In this document: piece by piece, positions 44,113-55,000 of the stretch | Numbering within the stretch: position 1 is the first letter of the stretch | Layout of the letters: every line of letters begins with the position of its first letter | DNA from: a bacterium | GTDB lineage: Bacteria > UBA10199 > JAIBAG01 | Length of the DNA: 64,000 nucleotides | Reading direction: 5' to 3' | Assembly: GCA_019695305.1 (NCBI GenBank) | Contig: JAIBAG010000002.1 | Coordinates: 62,001-126,000 of the forward strand | Made by a program: the position numbers and the translations under genes | The notes under the pieces: model-generated | The model's database searches: none | What the model was told of the DNA's origin: nothing | Seen by the model: only the letters and a program-made list of their open reading frames with translations

Positions 44113-45239
44113 CACATCCCCAAATAAATTCTTGGCACGCGAGATGATATCCCGCAAAATATTTCGTAAGAAATTGTTTCGGCCCAGGCCGCAATTTCTT
44201 CGGCTCTAATCCATTCGTTTCCTTGCTTGCCCATCAACACCACTTCATCCCCTATTTTTACTCCTGGCACATCGGTAACATCGGCCATACACAAATCCAT
44301 ACACACTCGTCCAACAAGCGGTACACGTTTACCCGCTATTAATACACAAGCTTTATTAGAAGCAAGCCGTGGATAACCATCGGCATAACCTATGGGCAAT
44401 ACCGCAATAAGACTCTCACGCGCGGTAGTAAAAGTGGCGCCATAGCTAATACCATGACCCGCAGGCATATTTTTAAGACTTAAAATTTTTGTTTTAAGTG
44501 TCATCACCGGTTTAAGTGCGGCTTTATCACGCATACTGGCATTAGGATAAGCCCCATAAAGCATAATACCAGGACGCGCTAACTCGTAACTTTCTATAGG
44601 GCGCGTTAACAGAGCCGCCGAATTGGCAATATGATACACGGGCACATCAAGCCCTTTTTCTTTAAGAATATTTTGAAGGCGTGAAAAAAGCAGGTATTGC
44701 CTGTCGGTGGGCTCGCTATTATCTTCATCGGCTCGTGCTAAATGCGTGAGAACGGCATCTACGGTAATGGCACTGTTCTTTTTAAGAGTCTCTACCATTT
44801 CTTCTACCTGCGATGGCAAAAAACCCAAACGACCCATGCCCGTGTCTATTTTTAAATGCACGGCCATTTTTTTACTACTTTGTTTTAAAAAAGCGCCTAA
44901 ACGAACAATATCATCCATTTGATGTAAAACCGGTTTAAGACGAAATTCATTAAATTCGTTAAGCGACTCGCTGAGCAAGCCATTTAAAATAACAATTTCA
45001 CCCTGAATACCCGAGTTTCTAAGCTCCATTCCTTCTTCCAGAGTGGCAACTCCCAAAAGAGTAACCCCCTGGGCTTTAAGCGCCCTAGCGCACATTACCG
45101 CCCCATGCCCATAAGCATTAGCCTTCACGATGCCCATAATTTTGGTGTGAGAACCCGTTTTTTCTATGGCAATTTTCACATTGTCGCGAAGAGCGGTTAA
45201 GTTGATTTCAGCAAGGGTAGGACGAAAGTGTATAGACAT
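44112..45239 (-). CDS. alr: Alanine racemase
   Basis: PLP-dependent racemase that makes D-alanine for peptidoglycan. The N-terminal RPTLAEINLTALRDN and PLP-Lys motif MGIVKANAYGHGA are clear, followed by HLKIDTGMGRLGF, ARPGIMLYGAYP and the C-terminal catalytic Tyr region PAGHGISYGATF, then VGRVCMDLCMADVTD. From ATG 45239 it has 375 residues; a longer form from TTG 45278 has no family support. It heads a run with mlaE, mlaF and the amidase gene. It also lies in the same genome region as an alanine dehydrogenase fusion, but no direct link is shown. Confidence 0.94.
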   Translation of the reverse strand: MSIHFRPTLAEINLTALRDNVKIAIEKTGSHTKIMGIVKANAYGHGAVMCARALKAQGVTLLGVATLEEGMELRNSGIQGEIVILNGLLSESLNEFNEFRLKPVLHQMDDIVRLGAFLKQSSKKMAVHLKIDTGMGRLGFLPSQVEEMVETLKKNSAITVDAVLTHLARADEDNSEPTDRQYLLFSRLQNILKEKGLDVPVYHIANSAALLTRPIESYELARPGIMLYGAYPNASMRDKAALKPVMTLKTKILSLKNMPAGHGISYGATFTTARESLIAVLPIGYADGYPRLASNKACVLIAGKRVPLVGRVCMDLCMADVTDVPGVKIGDEVVLMGKQGNEWIRAEEIAAWAETISYEIFCGISSRVPRIYLGM

Positions 45240-45290
45240 TATCCTTGCGTTTATAGGTTGTTTTCCGTTATCTGACAACTATTCGTTTAT

Positions 45291-46049
45291 ATGACAAATT
45301 CTATCCATTTTATTGGTCACGCCTCGGTATTGGCTAAATTGGGCGGCCAAAATTTTTACATTGATACTAATTTTTCTACCAAACTATTGGGTGTATCTAA
45401 GCGCCAAATTCCTGTGGGTATTGATTTAAGTAATTTGCCTCAACCCACAGCTCTACTGGTAACACACGCCCATTACGATCACCTCGATTTACCTTCGTAT
45501 AAATATTTTTCACAAAATATTCCTATTATATGCCCAGAAGGCTTAGGCAGCCTTATTTCCAAATTTTTGCACAACCCTGTTACCGAACTTAAATCCGGCA
45601 GCACGCACACTTTTGGTGATGTTAGCATTCATGCCGTTCCTACCAAACATTATGGTTTTAGGTTATCGGGCCTTACTTACAGAAATTGTTTGGGCTATGT
45701 CCTGGAACATAAAAATCATACAATCTATCATCCCGGCGATACAGCCTACGGCCCTCATTTTAAGGAAATTGGCCAAAAATTTAAAATTGATACGGCTTGT
45801 CTGCCTATTGGTGCTTATCGCCCTTTGTGGATCATGAAAAACCGCCACATGGGACCCGAAGATGCTTTGCAGGCTTTTGATGACCTGCAAGCCAAAGCCA
45901 TGATCCCTATTCATTGGGGCAGTTTTAAACTGGCATTGGATGGGCTTAACGAATCGCTCGAAATTCTTAAAACCAAAATCAGCGGCACTCCCATGGCTTC
46001 CAAAATAAAAATCTTAAATGCCGGAGAAAAACACCCGCTAAATAGTTAG
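45291..46049 (+). CDS. MBL-fold metal-dependent hydrolase (UPF0173/NAPE-PLD-like)
   Basis: A 252-residue metallo-beta-lactamase fold protein. The metal-binding motif THAHYDHLD is visible, with HIGHASVLAKLGGQNFYIDT at the N-terminus, YHPGDTAYGPHF and IPIHWGSFKLAL later, matching the branch that includes UPF0173 and NAPE-phospholipase D-like proteins. The substrate is unknown. It is divergent from alr, with a 51-base gap, and its 3' end overlaps the convergent TumA-like gene by 12 bases. Confidence 0.88.
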   Translation: MTNSIHFIGHASVLAKLGGQNFYIDTNFSTKLLGVSKRQIPVGIDLSNLPQPTALLVTHAHYDHLDLPSYKYFSQNIPIICPEGLGSLISKFLHNPVTELKSGSTHTFGDVSIHAVPTKHYGFRLSGLTYRNCLGYVLEHKNHTIYHPGDTAYGPHFKEIGQKFKIDTACLPIGAYRPLWIMKNRHMGPEDALQAFDDLQAKAMIPIHWGSFKLALDGLNESLEILKTKISGTPMASKIKILNAGEKHPLNS

Positions 46050-46406
46050 TTCAAACGTAATTTGATCATACAGTAAAACGGGTTTTTTTTGGCCTCTCGC
46101 ACCTTTAGTCTCTTCCATTTCTACAAGCCCTATTTGCGATAAAAAATTAAGATCATCCGCTACGTTTTTAATGTCTTTTTTTAACCCTTTGGCCACCTGA
46201 TAAATAGAATGCGGTTTATCTGTTTTAATATAATGCAATAGCTTAAGCCTTTCGGGCGTCAGTATTTTACGCATAGCTTCCATATCTTCAAAATAAACAC
46301 CTTCTTGCGGTTTTACTTTTTTTCCGGCCTGAATTTTCTTTAAAACATCCGCAACATTTTTAAGACTGTCTTTTAACGAACGAATTTTAAATTTTTTCAC
46401 TTTCAT
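46038..46406 (-). CDS. HTH antitoxin-like protein (TumA / HVO_A0114-type)
   Basis: A 122-residue protein with a winged-helix DNA-binding region (LTPERLKLLHYIKTDKPHSIYQVAKGL, then LNFLSQIGLVEME) and a helical N-terminal third. Such proteins are typically encoded next to DUF6516/TumE toxins, as here, where it overlaps the toxin-like gene by 20 bases. It would neutralise the toxin and probably repress the operon. The assignment rests on the pair and the fold rather than on an exact family match. Confidence 0.75.
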   Translation of the reverse strand: MKVKKFKIRSLKDSLKNVADVLKKIQAGKKVKPQEGVYFEDMEAMRKILTPERLKLLHYIKTDKPHSIYQVAKGLKKDIKNVADDLNFLSQIGLVEMEETKGARGQKKPVLLYDQITFELTI

Positions 46407-46680
46407 TTTTTATCCTTTCTACATCTTGCTCAAAATCTTTAATCAACTCATCAATACTCTTAAAAGCATATTGTCTTTCCTCGTATCCATAATGCACATG
46501 TGGACCTTTAGGAAAATGATTATCATATCCAACAAGTACCTTCCCATTTTTTACATAAAAAAATGAATATCGAAATCCAAAAGGGTACTGGATAGATACT
46601 GGGATTTTCCATACTTTCATCTCGGTAATGGAACCGTCTTTATAAATGTTTTTGTCACGTAATATCGATATTGCTTTCAT
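46387..46680 (-). CDS. TumE-like toxin (DUF6516 family)
   Basis: A 97-residue protein from ATG 46680 (an ATG at 46701 would add 7 residues). The pattern YSFFYVKNGKVLVGYDNHFPKGPHVH followed by FKSIDELIKDFEQDVE fits the DUF6516 family, for which TumE is the named toxin. The His-rich segment GPHVHYG may be functionally important. The gene order toxin then HTH antitoxin is the one described for TumE/TumA. Family recall, not a search, supports this. Confidence 0.72.
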   Translation of the reverse strand: MKAISILRDKNIYKDGSITEMKVWKIPVSIQYPFGFRYSFFYVKNGKVLVGYDNHFPKGPHVHYGYEERQYAFKSIDELIKDFEQDVERIKNESEKI

Positions 46681-46870
46681 ATATAGGGTATCATAGGCCA
46701 AACATCAAGCCAAGACCCCTTTTTACAAAGCAAGGAGCATGCCAAAATTAAATAACTGATTTTTATAGGATTATTTTTTAAATTAAAATACAGAGTCTCA
46801 TTTTCGGACTGCCACAATCTCAAAATCGGACTCCCTTGACATCGAGGCCCAATAGGAGTTAGCAAGGGTC

Positions 46871-47071
46871 ATGGATATTGTGGTGAATGGTAACCATCAA
46901 AAAGTAGAACATGGTACTAGCCTTTTAGCGCTACTGGAACACTTACAGGTAAACCATTCCAATATTGCAATAGCCATTAACGAAAATATTGTTCCAAAAT
47001 CGGAATATACAACTAAATTATTAAACCATGACGATAAGATTGAAATTATCCGTCCTGTGGGGGGAGGCTAA
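46871..47071 (+). CDS. thiS: Sulfur carrier protein ThiS
   Basis: A 66-residue ubiquitin-like sulfur carrier for thiazole synthesis. It has the MDIVVNGNHQKV start, TSLLALLEHL, VAINE-like AIAINENIVPKS and ends in the required Gly-Gly (RPVGGG). It is followed 2 bases later by thiO and then thiG, a thiazole-forming operon. No adenylating ThiF is in the window. Confidence 0.93.
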   Translation: MDIVVNGNHQKVEHGTSLLALLEHLQVNHSNIAIAINENIVPKSEYTTKLLNHDDKIEIIRPVGGG

Positions 47072-47073
47072 GT

Positions 47074-48192
47074 ATGAGTAACCCCATTGTTGTTATTGGC
47101 GGTGGCGTTATTGGCTTATCTATTGCCCATCATTTGGCCTTTAGACACCAAGATGTTCTTGTTGTTGAAAAAAATACCTGTGGCAGCGGTGCATCGCTTA
47201 AAGCAGCCGGGATGATTACGCCTGCATCGGAAGTGGTATTTGGTGAAGAAAAACTGCTCAATCTTTTCATAGAAAGTCACAAACGCTACCCCGGTTTTGT
47301 TAAAAAACTCCAAACCCTTTCCGATTTATCGGTAGATTTTATTGCCAACGGTTCTCTTACCGTAGCACTCGATCAGGATGATTTAAAAGAAATGAACCGG
47401 ATTTTTGAATTTCACAAAAAACTGGGATTGCCGGCCGAAAAATTATCTAAAAAACAATTATTGCAGATGGAGTCTTATCTTACGTCCGATTGTGTAGAAG
47501 CCCTTTATAGTAATAACGAGTATTGTATTGATAACCGCAAATTGGTTAATGCTTTGGTACGCGCCATTAAAGTACAGGGCGGAAAAATTTTGGAAAATAC
47601 CCACGTTACTTCTATCGCTCGCGAAAAAAACGGTGAGTATATTCTCCATAACACCAGTACTCCTATTAAGGCTTCGCAAGTAGTGCTGGCCAGTGGTGTA
47701 GAAACATATCCATCCAGCGAACTTACTAAAAATATACCGGCCCTGCGCCCTGTAAAAGGCCAGGCTCTGGAATTAAAAACGGTGCTGGACCATCCCATTA
47801 CACGCCCTATCCGCACCATTCATCGTTTTCCCATGTATTTGGTGCCCCGAAGCGACAATCGTTTAATTTTAGGCGCCACCAAAGAAGAAATGGGCTTTGA
47901 TGCCCGGGTTACCGCGGGGGCCATGCTAGAACTTATTTATGCTGCCTCGCGTACGCTGCCCATGGTAGAAGAAATGGAAGTATTAAGCAGCTGGGCTGGT
48001 CATCGTGCGGCTTTTCGTGATCATGCCCCCGTGTTAGGCCCCATTGACGATGAAAATTTTGTACTGGCCTTGGGTTTTTACCGTCACGGCATTATGCTCA
48101 CCCCTCTTATTGGAGAAATTATTGCCGATTACTTAACCGAAAGAAAATATTCTCCCTTTATGGATGAATGGGGGATGGGCCGTTTTAAATGA
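47074..48192 (+). CDS. thiO: Glycine oxidase ThiO (FAD-dependent)
   Basis: A 372-residue flavoprotein of the DAO family that oxidises glycine to the imine used by ThiG, without oxygen-independent ThiH. The dinucleotide motif [17 protein letters not shown] is at the N-terminus; [14 protein letters not shown] follows the adenine site; [11 protein letters not shown] and [18 protein letters not shown] are typical of Thi[22 protein letters not shown] is the C-terminal FAD contact. It overlaps thiG by 4 bases (ATGA). The use of ThiO suggests an aerobic lifestyle. Confidence 0.93.
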   Translation: MSNPIVVIGGGVIGLSIAHHLAFRHQDVLVVEKNTCGSGASLKAAGMITPASEVVFGEEKLLNLFIESHKRYPGFVKKLQTLSDLSVDFIANGSLTVALDQDDLKEMNRIFEFHKKLGLPAEKLSKKQLLQMESYLTSDCVEALYSNNEYCIDNRKLVNALVRAIKVQGGKILENTHVTSIAREKNGEYILHNTSTPIKASQVVLASGVETYPSSELTKNIPALRPVKGQALELKTVLDHPITRPIRTIHRFPMYLVPRSDNRLILGATKEEMGFDARVTAGAMLELIYAASRTLPMVEEMEVLSSWAGHRAAFRDHAPVLGPIDDENFVLALGFYRHGIMLTPLIGEIIADYLTERKYSPFMDEWGMGRFK

Positions 48193-48968
48193 ACGATTTA
48201 CTCACCATAGCCGGAAAAAGTTTTTCTTCTAGATTGCTGCTGGGCACCGCCTCCTATCCCAATTTAGATATACTGACACGTGCCATAGAAGCATCCGCCA
48301 CACAAATTTGTACAGTTGCCATCCGTCGCATTAATTTAGCTGAAACAGGTGATGAAGGTTTGATCAAATTATTAGTCGATAAAAAGCTGCATCTTTTACC
48401 CAACACTGCCGGCTGCTATACAGCCCGCGAAGCCGTGCTCACCGCCAAACTCGCGCGTGAAGCTTTAAACACCAACTGGATTAAACTAGAAGTGATTGGC
48501 GATAAATATTCGCTCTATCCCGATACCCAGGAACTGTTAAAGGCTACCGAAGAATTGGTGAAAGACGGGTTTGTGGTGTTGCCCTACACTACGGATGACC
48601 CGGTAGTGGCTAAAAAATTATGCGATGCGGGAGCGGCTGCTGTAATGCCCTTAGGAGCTCCCATTGGCAGTGGGCGTGGCATTGTTAATCCTATCAATAT
48701 TGAGCTTATTAAAAAACAAAGCAGCGTGCCGGTTATTTTAGATGCCGGCATTGGATCGGCCTCGCACGCAGCTTTAGCCATGGAATTAGGCTGTGATGCC
48801 GTGCTTTTAAACACCGCCGTTGCGAACGCTCAAAACCCGGTATTGATGGCTGGGGCTATGAAAGATGCGGTTAATGCCGGCAGAGCCTGCTTTTTAGCCG
48901 GGGCTATCCCACAAAAAAAGATGGCCACCCCTTCCAGCCCCACCAAGGGAAAAATAAACTGGTCTTAA
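48189..48968 (+). CDS. thiG: Thiazole synthase
   Basis: Makes the thiamine thiazole phosphate from DXP, the ThiS thiocarboxylate and dehydroglycine. The 259-residue TIM barrel shows [35 protein letters not shown], the Schiff-base Lys in [32 protein letters not shown] and [25 protein letters not shown], read in short parts. It is the last gene of the thiS-thiO-thiG operon. Confidence 0.95.
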   Translation: MNDLLTIAGKSFSSRLLLGTASYPNLDILTRAIEASATQICTVAIRRINLAETGDEGLIKLLVDKKLHLLPNTAGCYTAREAVLTAKLAREALNTNWIKLEVIGDKYSLYPDTQELLKATEELVKDGFVVLPYTTDDPVVAKKLCDAGAAAVMPLGAPIGSGRGIVNPINIELIKKQSSVPVILDAGIGSASHAALAMELGCDAVLLNTAVANAQNPVLMAGAMKDAVNAGRACFLAGAIPQKKMATPSSPTKGKINWS

Positions 48969-48987
48969 AAATTCTATAAAAAATCAC

Positions 48988-49014
48988 GCAACTTTTTTCT
49001 TGAACAGCCGATAT
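48988..49014 (+). promoter_or_regulatory. Sigma-28-like promoter for the 150-residue beta-rich protein
   Basis: GCAACTTT (48988-48995), 11 bases, GCCGATAT (49007-49014). The leader to ATG 49055 is about 35 bases. It is in the gap between thiG and thiC, so the orphan gene has its own promoter. Confidence 0.72.
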
Positions 49015-49054
49015 TAATTATGCTGACTGATCAGCTTATTTATAAGGAGTTGTT

Positions 49055-49507
49055 ATGACATGGTTTTTAGGCGGCGCAGGCCCTATTACTGGAGTATCAA
49101 TACCATTAAATGGAGAGGCTCCCAAACTTACTTTTGGGGTTGATGCTAGACTCACTTATCCTTTAGAGCTCCGTAACGGTCATCATATTCAGTTTACTCT
49201 TCAAGCCGAACCAACAGCACTAATCCCTACTACCGCTAGCCCTGTTCAAGGCGCATTTCCTGTACGTGTGGGCGCCGAGTATGCATGGCCTACACCCGCA
49301 GCCAATTCTCATGCGGGCGTAAGTCTTTTGGCTGGTCCTTCATGGCATACTGCTGGTGGCCCACCCGTTGCTGATATAAAAACAGAAGGTCACTATAGTA
49401 CACATTTGTTTTATGGAGGACCAACAGTCACAGTAAGTGCCCACACGGGGAATTCTTCCGTACCTGCAGCCATAAGCGCAGGAGCAGGCTGGCTGTTTCA
49501 ATTTTAA
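49055..49507 (+). CDS. Unknown 150-residue beta-rich protein
   Basis: No family recognised. The protein is dense in Gly, Pro, Thr and alternating hydrophobic/polar stretches (LTFGVDARLTYPLELRNG, HIQFTLQAEPTALIP, PVRVGAEYAWP, HAGVSLLAGP) that suggest amphipathic beta strands, and it ends in an aromatic residue (GAGWLFQF), as outer-membrane barrels do. But it has no signal peptide. A strong AAGGAG site (49044-49049) precedes the ATG. A sigma-28-like promoter and the lack of pathway relation to the thiamine genes on either side mark it as an insertion belonging to the regulon of the 16-40 kb genes. Confidence 0.78.
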   Translation: MTWFLGGAGPITGVSIPLNGEAPKLTFGVDARLTYPLELRNGHHIQFTLQAEPTALIPTTASPVQGAFPVRVGAEYAWPTPAANSHAGVSLLAGPSWHTAGGPPVADIKTEGHYSTHLFYGGPTVTVSAHTGNSSVPAAISAGAGWLFQF

Positions 49508-49576
49508 GGAATCGCTTTAAAGCCATAAATCCAATTATTGACTCCCTATTCATTCCATGATTTAGAAAACCACTAA

Positions 49577-50917
<1,341 letters not shown>

Positions 50918-50924
50918 CAAAAAA

Positions 50925-51167
50925 ATGATTTACCTCTTTTACAGAGTCCCGCACGAGCATCTTTGCATGATTAAATTTTTAATCGAGGCCTATGAAAATT
51001 TAATGGATATTTCGACGGTAGAAAACTATCCCACCGATTCTAAAATTCAAATTAGAGTGGCGTCGGACTTTTTAAACGATTGTCTGGATATTTTAGCCGA
51101 TATGGAAAAACGTTTTCCCATGACACGCCTAGATGACAATCAAACCGTGTCGCAGGGTAATTATTAG
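50925..51167 (+). CDS. DUF4911 family small protein
   Basis: An 80-residue protein starting MIYLFYRVPHEHLCMIKFLIEAYEN, ending near KRFPMTRLDDN, that fits the small DUF4911 family. ATG 50925 is more plausible than the TTG at 50907, which overlaps thiC. Family members are short, of unknown function and common in delta-type genomes; the mix of beta strand and helix suggests a small ferredoxin-like fold. It ends 4 bases into the convergent NlpC/P60-like gene. Confidence 0.75.
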   Translation: MIYLFYRVPHEHLCMIKFLIEAYENLMDISTVENYPTDSKIQIRVASDFLNDCLDILADMEKRFPMTRLDDNQTVSQGNY

Positions 51168-51892
51168 TCATCCACCAACTGCGGCAATCTTAAAATAACA
51201 TAAGGCTGATTGGCCCAATAACCACTGTCATAGCTGGCAAGGGCCGGCCCCGTGCTTGTTTGCGATCCATAAAAAGTTTTAGCATCCGGATCATCAATAA
51301 TCCCTACATGTGATGGAAATAATATAACATCTCCTGGCAACACTTCTTCAGAACGATCTACTCTTACAAAACCCTGCGCTACCCAACCCTTCTCACCTAC
51401 CTTAGTATTCACATATTGAGCATCTGGGGGTAACGCATTACTTTCGCCAAGCACTCTAAACACAAAATGCGAACAATCAATGCCGCGTTTATTTTCTGAA
51501 TCGTATTTTAATCCCAAACCCACAATACGCTTGCACGAATCTAAAATATTTTCTCGAATACCGTCTTCCTCATTTATATTTCCTGTATCGTCTACCACCT
51601 CTTCCTGAGTAATTTCGGAGTCTAATAAAGAAACAGAATCAGCCTGCGAGGGTGTTGCTTGTGGTACGTCGGGAATAACAGAAGAAACAGGATTTCCAAA
51701 AAGCTTACTCGCAAACGAACACGAGCCCGTTGTTTTAGGTACAAACAAATAAGCCGCCCCCAAAGCGTACGATGTAGAACTCTGAATAAATTCCTTTTCG
51801 CTTTCCGGAAGAAACGGATCACCAGCAGGAGTCTCAGAGGGGCCAGATTGTGGGCGCACGTAGACCATAGGGCCTAAAAATGCAAGCCTCAT
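51164..51892 (-). CDS. NlpC/P60-like cysteine peptidase
   Basis: A 242-residue protein whose C-terminal half is an NlpC/P60-type fold: catalytic Cys in RGIDCSHFVFRVLG, His in ILFPSHVGIIDDP, and LPGDVILF between. Such enzymes cut peptidoglycan peptides. The N-terminal 110 residues are unknown, rich in Ser/Thr/Pro/Glu, and contain no normal signal peptide (MRLAFLGPMVYVRPQSG), which is odd for a wall hydrolase. It is divergent from the 1130-residue orphan, which could hint at a shared export or effector role, but its promoter lacks the sigma-28-like motif. Confidence 0.8.
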   Translation of the reverse strand: MRLAFLGPMVYVRPQSGPSETPAGDPFLPESEKEFIQSSTSYALGAAYLFVPKTTGSCSFASKLFGNPVSSVIPDVPQATPSQADSVSLLDSEITQEEVVDDTGNINEEDGIRENILDSCKRIVGLGLKYDSENKRGIDCSHFVFRVLGESNALPPDAQYVNTKVGEKGWVAQGFVRVDRSEEVLPGDVILFPSHVGIIDDPDAKTFYGSQTSTGPALASYDSGYWANQPYVILRLPQLVDD

Positions 51893-52037
51893 GCCATATA
51901 AATACCTTGAAATTATTATATTTTTTTATATTTTAGGCACAATTTTGGTGAGTAAAACCCTCAAGCTGTGGATTAACCCCTACAACATAAAATAAGCATA
52001 TAAATCAGGCTTTAAGCTCTTATTTTAAAAAAATAGC

Positions 52038-52065
52038 ACAACTTTTAGACTGGTCTGGTCGATAA
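52038..52065 (+). promoter_or_regulatory. Sigma-28-like promoter for the 1130-residue orphan
   Basis: ACAACTTT (52038-52045), 12 bases, GTCGATAA (52058-52065): one change from the consensus in each half. The leader to ATG 52086 would be only about 14 bases, with a weak ribosome site. Confidence 0.62.
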
Positions 52066-52085
52066 TAAAACCGGATGGACAACTT

Positions 52086-55000
52086 ATGACAACATCATTA
52101 TCATACTCCGACTTAAATCTTCCTCAAAACCTTGAAATGCTCAGCTACGATGAGTTTCAAAATTGGCTTTTAGATCCTTTTTCCAACAGCACCCAACTGG
52201 GCATGCGCGAACAATTTGAACTTACCCAGGCCATTCAACATGCCTTTTCGGGTTACATGATTGGAAGACCCAGCCCTGAAGAATTTATGGCTGTGCTCGC
52301 TACTATCCCGGGTTTTCAAAAAACATCGTTAGGCAGTGGCACGTGGATGAATTTATCGCACTACACAGATCATCTTGCCCCTACCCCTAGTTTCACAAGC
52401 CCACAGGTTGAGTCACGCTATAGGCAAGAAGCGCAACGTACAGAACAAGCAGACATTCAGCAACAACCACAAATAGCCTTTAACCGTCTCAAAGATTTAG
52501 CACTCACTCAATTAACGGCAGGTAAAGCAGATTTTGAAAGCAAGCTATCCCCTCAAAAAGGAGTTAGCCCAATTACCGTCCATTTATTTGCAGCTTTTTT
52601 AAGAGGTTATTTTTCAAATAACCCCATGCAAAGCTACCACAATATTGAAGCCATTCTTAACGCCTACAATTTACCGGGCAGTGGCATCCAACGCATGCAG
52701 GTAATATTAGAAACACAAAATGCTTTAAGACAAGCTCTTCATACTTTAAATCCGGATCAAAGAAAAATTCTGAAAGAATTTATGGGAGATGTTTCCGAAA
52801 CGTTAACACCTCAGGAAATTGCACTAGCACCTGTTGAAACCGATCTCTCTGGTATTGTGCTTGATTTATTAAACGATAATTTACCTATTCGCGCAAACCT
52901 GGCACAGTTTGAAAACAGTTCTCATAACCAAGATATAATTAGACCCCTCTTTATTCGTGCAAAATCACAAATTGAAGAAACCATACAAAGCGTAGAAAGT
53001 TTTACCGATCCACATTATCTATACGATGTTCTATGTTTTTTTGAATCTACCCCAGGACGCGCTCGTGCTTTAGAAACATTAGGATTAAGCGAAAACGATT
53101 TAACTTTAGCCAAAGAGAGTGAGGAAAAACCCCATAACATGTCGGCTAGTACCTGGACTTTAGCCAGGCTAATTACACAACGGGCTAGCAATGTTCAAAA
53201 TTTATACTATTTATGCGTGGGTGCCAGAATGGTTGTATCTTTAGCAGCAGCCTATGCTTTAGCACCGGCCTATGGCGTTGCTTTTGCCGTAGGCGGAGGA
53301 CTGGTTCAGTGGGGTTTAGAAGCACGCGATGCAGCCGCCCAACGCCAAATGCAAGAAGCGCTATATTATTCTGGTGGCGAAGCAAACGGCTTAACATCGT
53401 TAGAGAGCGTGGAAAGCAGGCGTGGTTATGAAACCGGTACTCACATAGCAGGCCTTACATCCACAGCAGCCGGCATGGTAGGAGCTGGAATTGTTTATAA
53501 AGATCCTGGTTTGATAATACCCGCCATTAAAGAAGCCACTCAATCGGGTATTGAAGGCGGTATAACGGCCGTTGCCGATCCCCGCGTGTGGGCAACAGAA
53601 AATCCGGAACGAAATATTGCAGAACGTGCAGCGCTGGCGGCTGCCATGGGTGCCGGGGGTGCACTATTGGGCCGTAGTTTAAGACGCGCCATAGAAACAA
53701 GTGCAACAGCTCGCGTGGCACGTGTTCCCGCTTTAGAAAATCATCTTCCCGGCCTGCCCGCCAGTAAACTGATTGAATTGGAAGAATTAGCCCAGGCAAA
53801 TCCTCATACAGAAATTTCTATTCTAAAAACAACTCATCATGATGGCAGCATCACATATGAATTAAGACCAGGAAAAAAAGACGAAACTTCTTCTACCACA
53901 TTTGGTGACAATGAAGATGCCGGTGGCATCGACGAGTTTTTTGGAACCGAATTTATAGGCCATGTGCAACCTGGCCAAAGTATGCCATCGGTTATAGATT
54001 TTAAAATTTTTATCGCCCGTGCCTTAAATGAAGCAGAGCGTAAAAATGAAAGTCAAAGTTTTACGCACACAGTGTTATCACGCAACAACCAAGGCCAATG
54101 GACTAGTCAAAAATTTACCATCACAGCAAATCAAAATGGTAATGTAGAATTAAATAACTACGGCAACAGTGTACTTAATAATTCTTTTGAACAAGCGCTG
54201 AATGAGGTAGTACCAAATGATGCAGGTCGTATGGCTGCCTCTCCCGATAACCCTGAAAACGGGACTGGCCGCAATTTAGAACCTACTCTTCCGGATGATG
54301 CAACACCACAAGGCTCAAGCGCGCGACCAAATAGAATTATCGGCATATTGAGAGTTAGTGGTGGCACTTATAGAAAGGGTCAAGACGTTAAAGTATTTTT
54401 AAATGATAAATGGGAAACCATGCACATCATGGGACATAATAGAGATGCACAAACTGTTTTATTAAGACCTACAAACGATGATGCAGTGAGCGGGAAAGAT
54501 CTTACAGTACCGGAAAATATTTTTAGTTCATGGCAAAAAGGTGATCCAGAAATTTTTGCTGTACCCCCACCAAGGAATGCACCAGCAGGCGCATTAAGTG
54601 CACCTCCCCCGGCAATAACACCGCCAAAGCCTAGAGAGCGTTGGGTAGCGATACCTCACGCAGCAGCACCAGAGCCTGTTGTTCCCGCTGCACTAGCAGA
54701 TAAAAGACCAACAAGAATAAGAGTAAGAACGCCCTCATCAGAAATCTCAAGTAGCGCAACAAATACAGCAGCACCTCCTACCACATCCGTAGACTTAAAC
54801 AAAAAAAGGATATGGACTCAAGATGAGCTTAGAGCCTTGTCAGAAAAAGATGCTATAACAGATCCAACACCTACGCGGATATTTTCTAAAGAACAATTAG
54901 ATGCTGCGAGAGCCGCTGCTGCATCCTCGGACACCGAAGACACTTTACCTGCTGGTAATACTTCGGATCATGCTGGCATTTGGCGAATAGATGATCTCAG

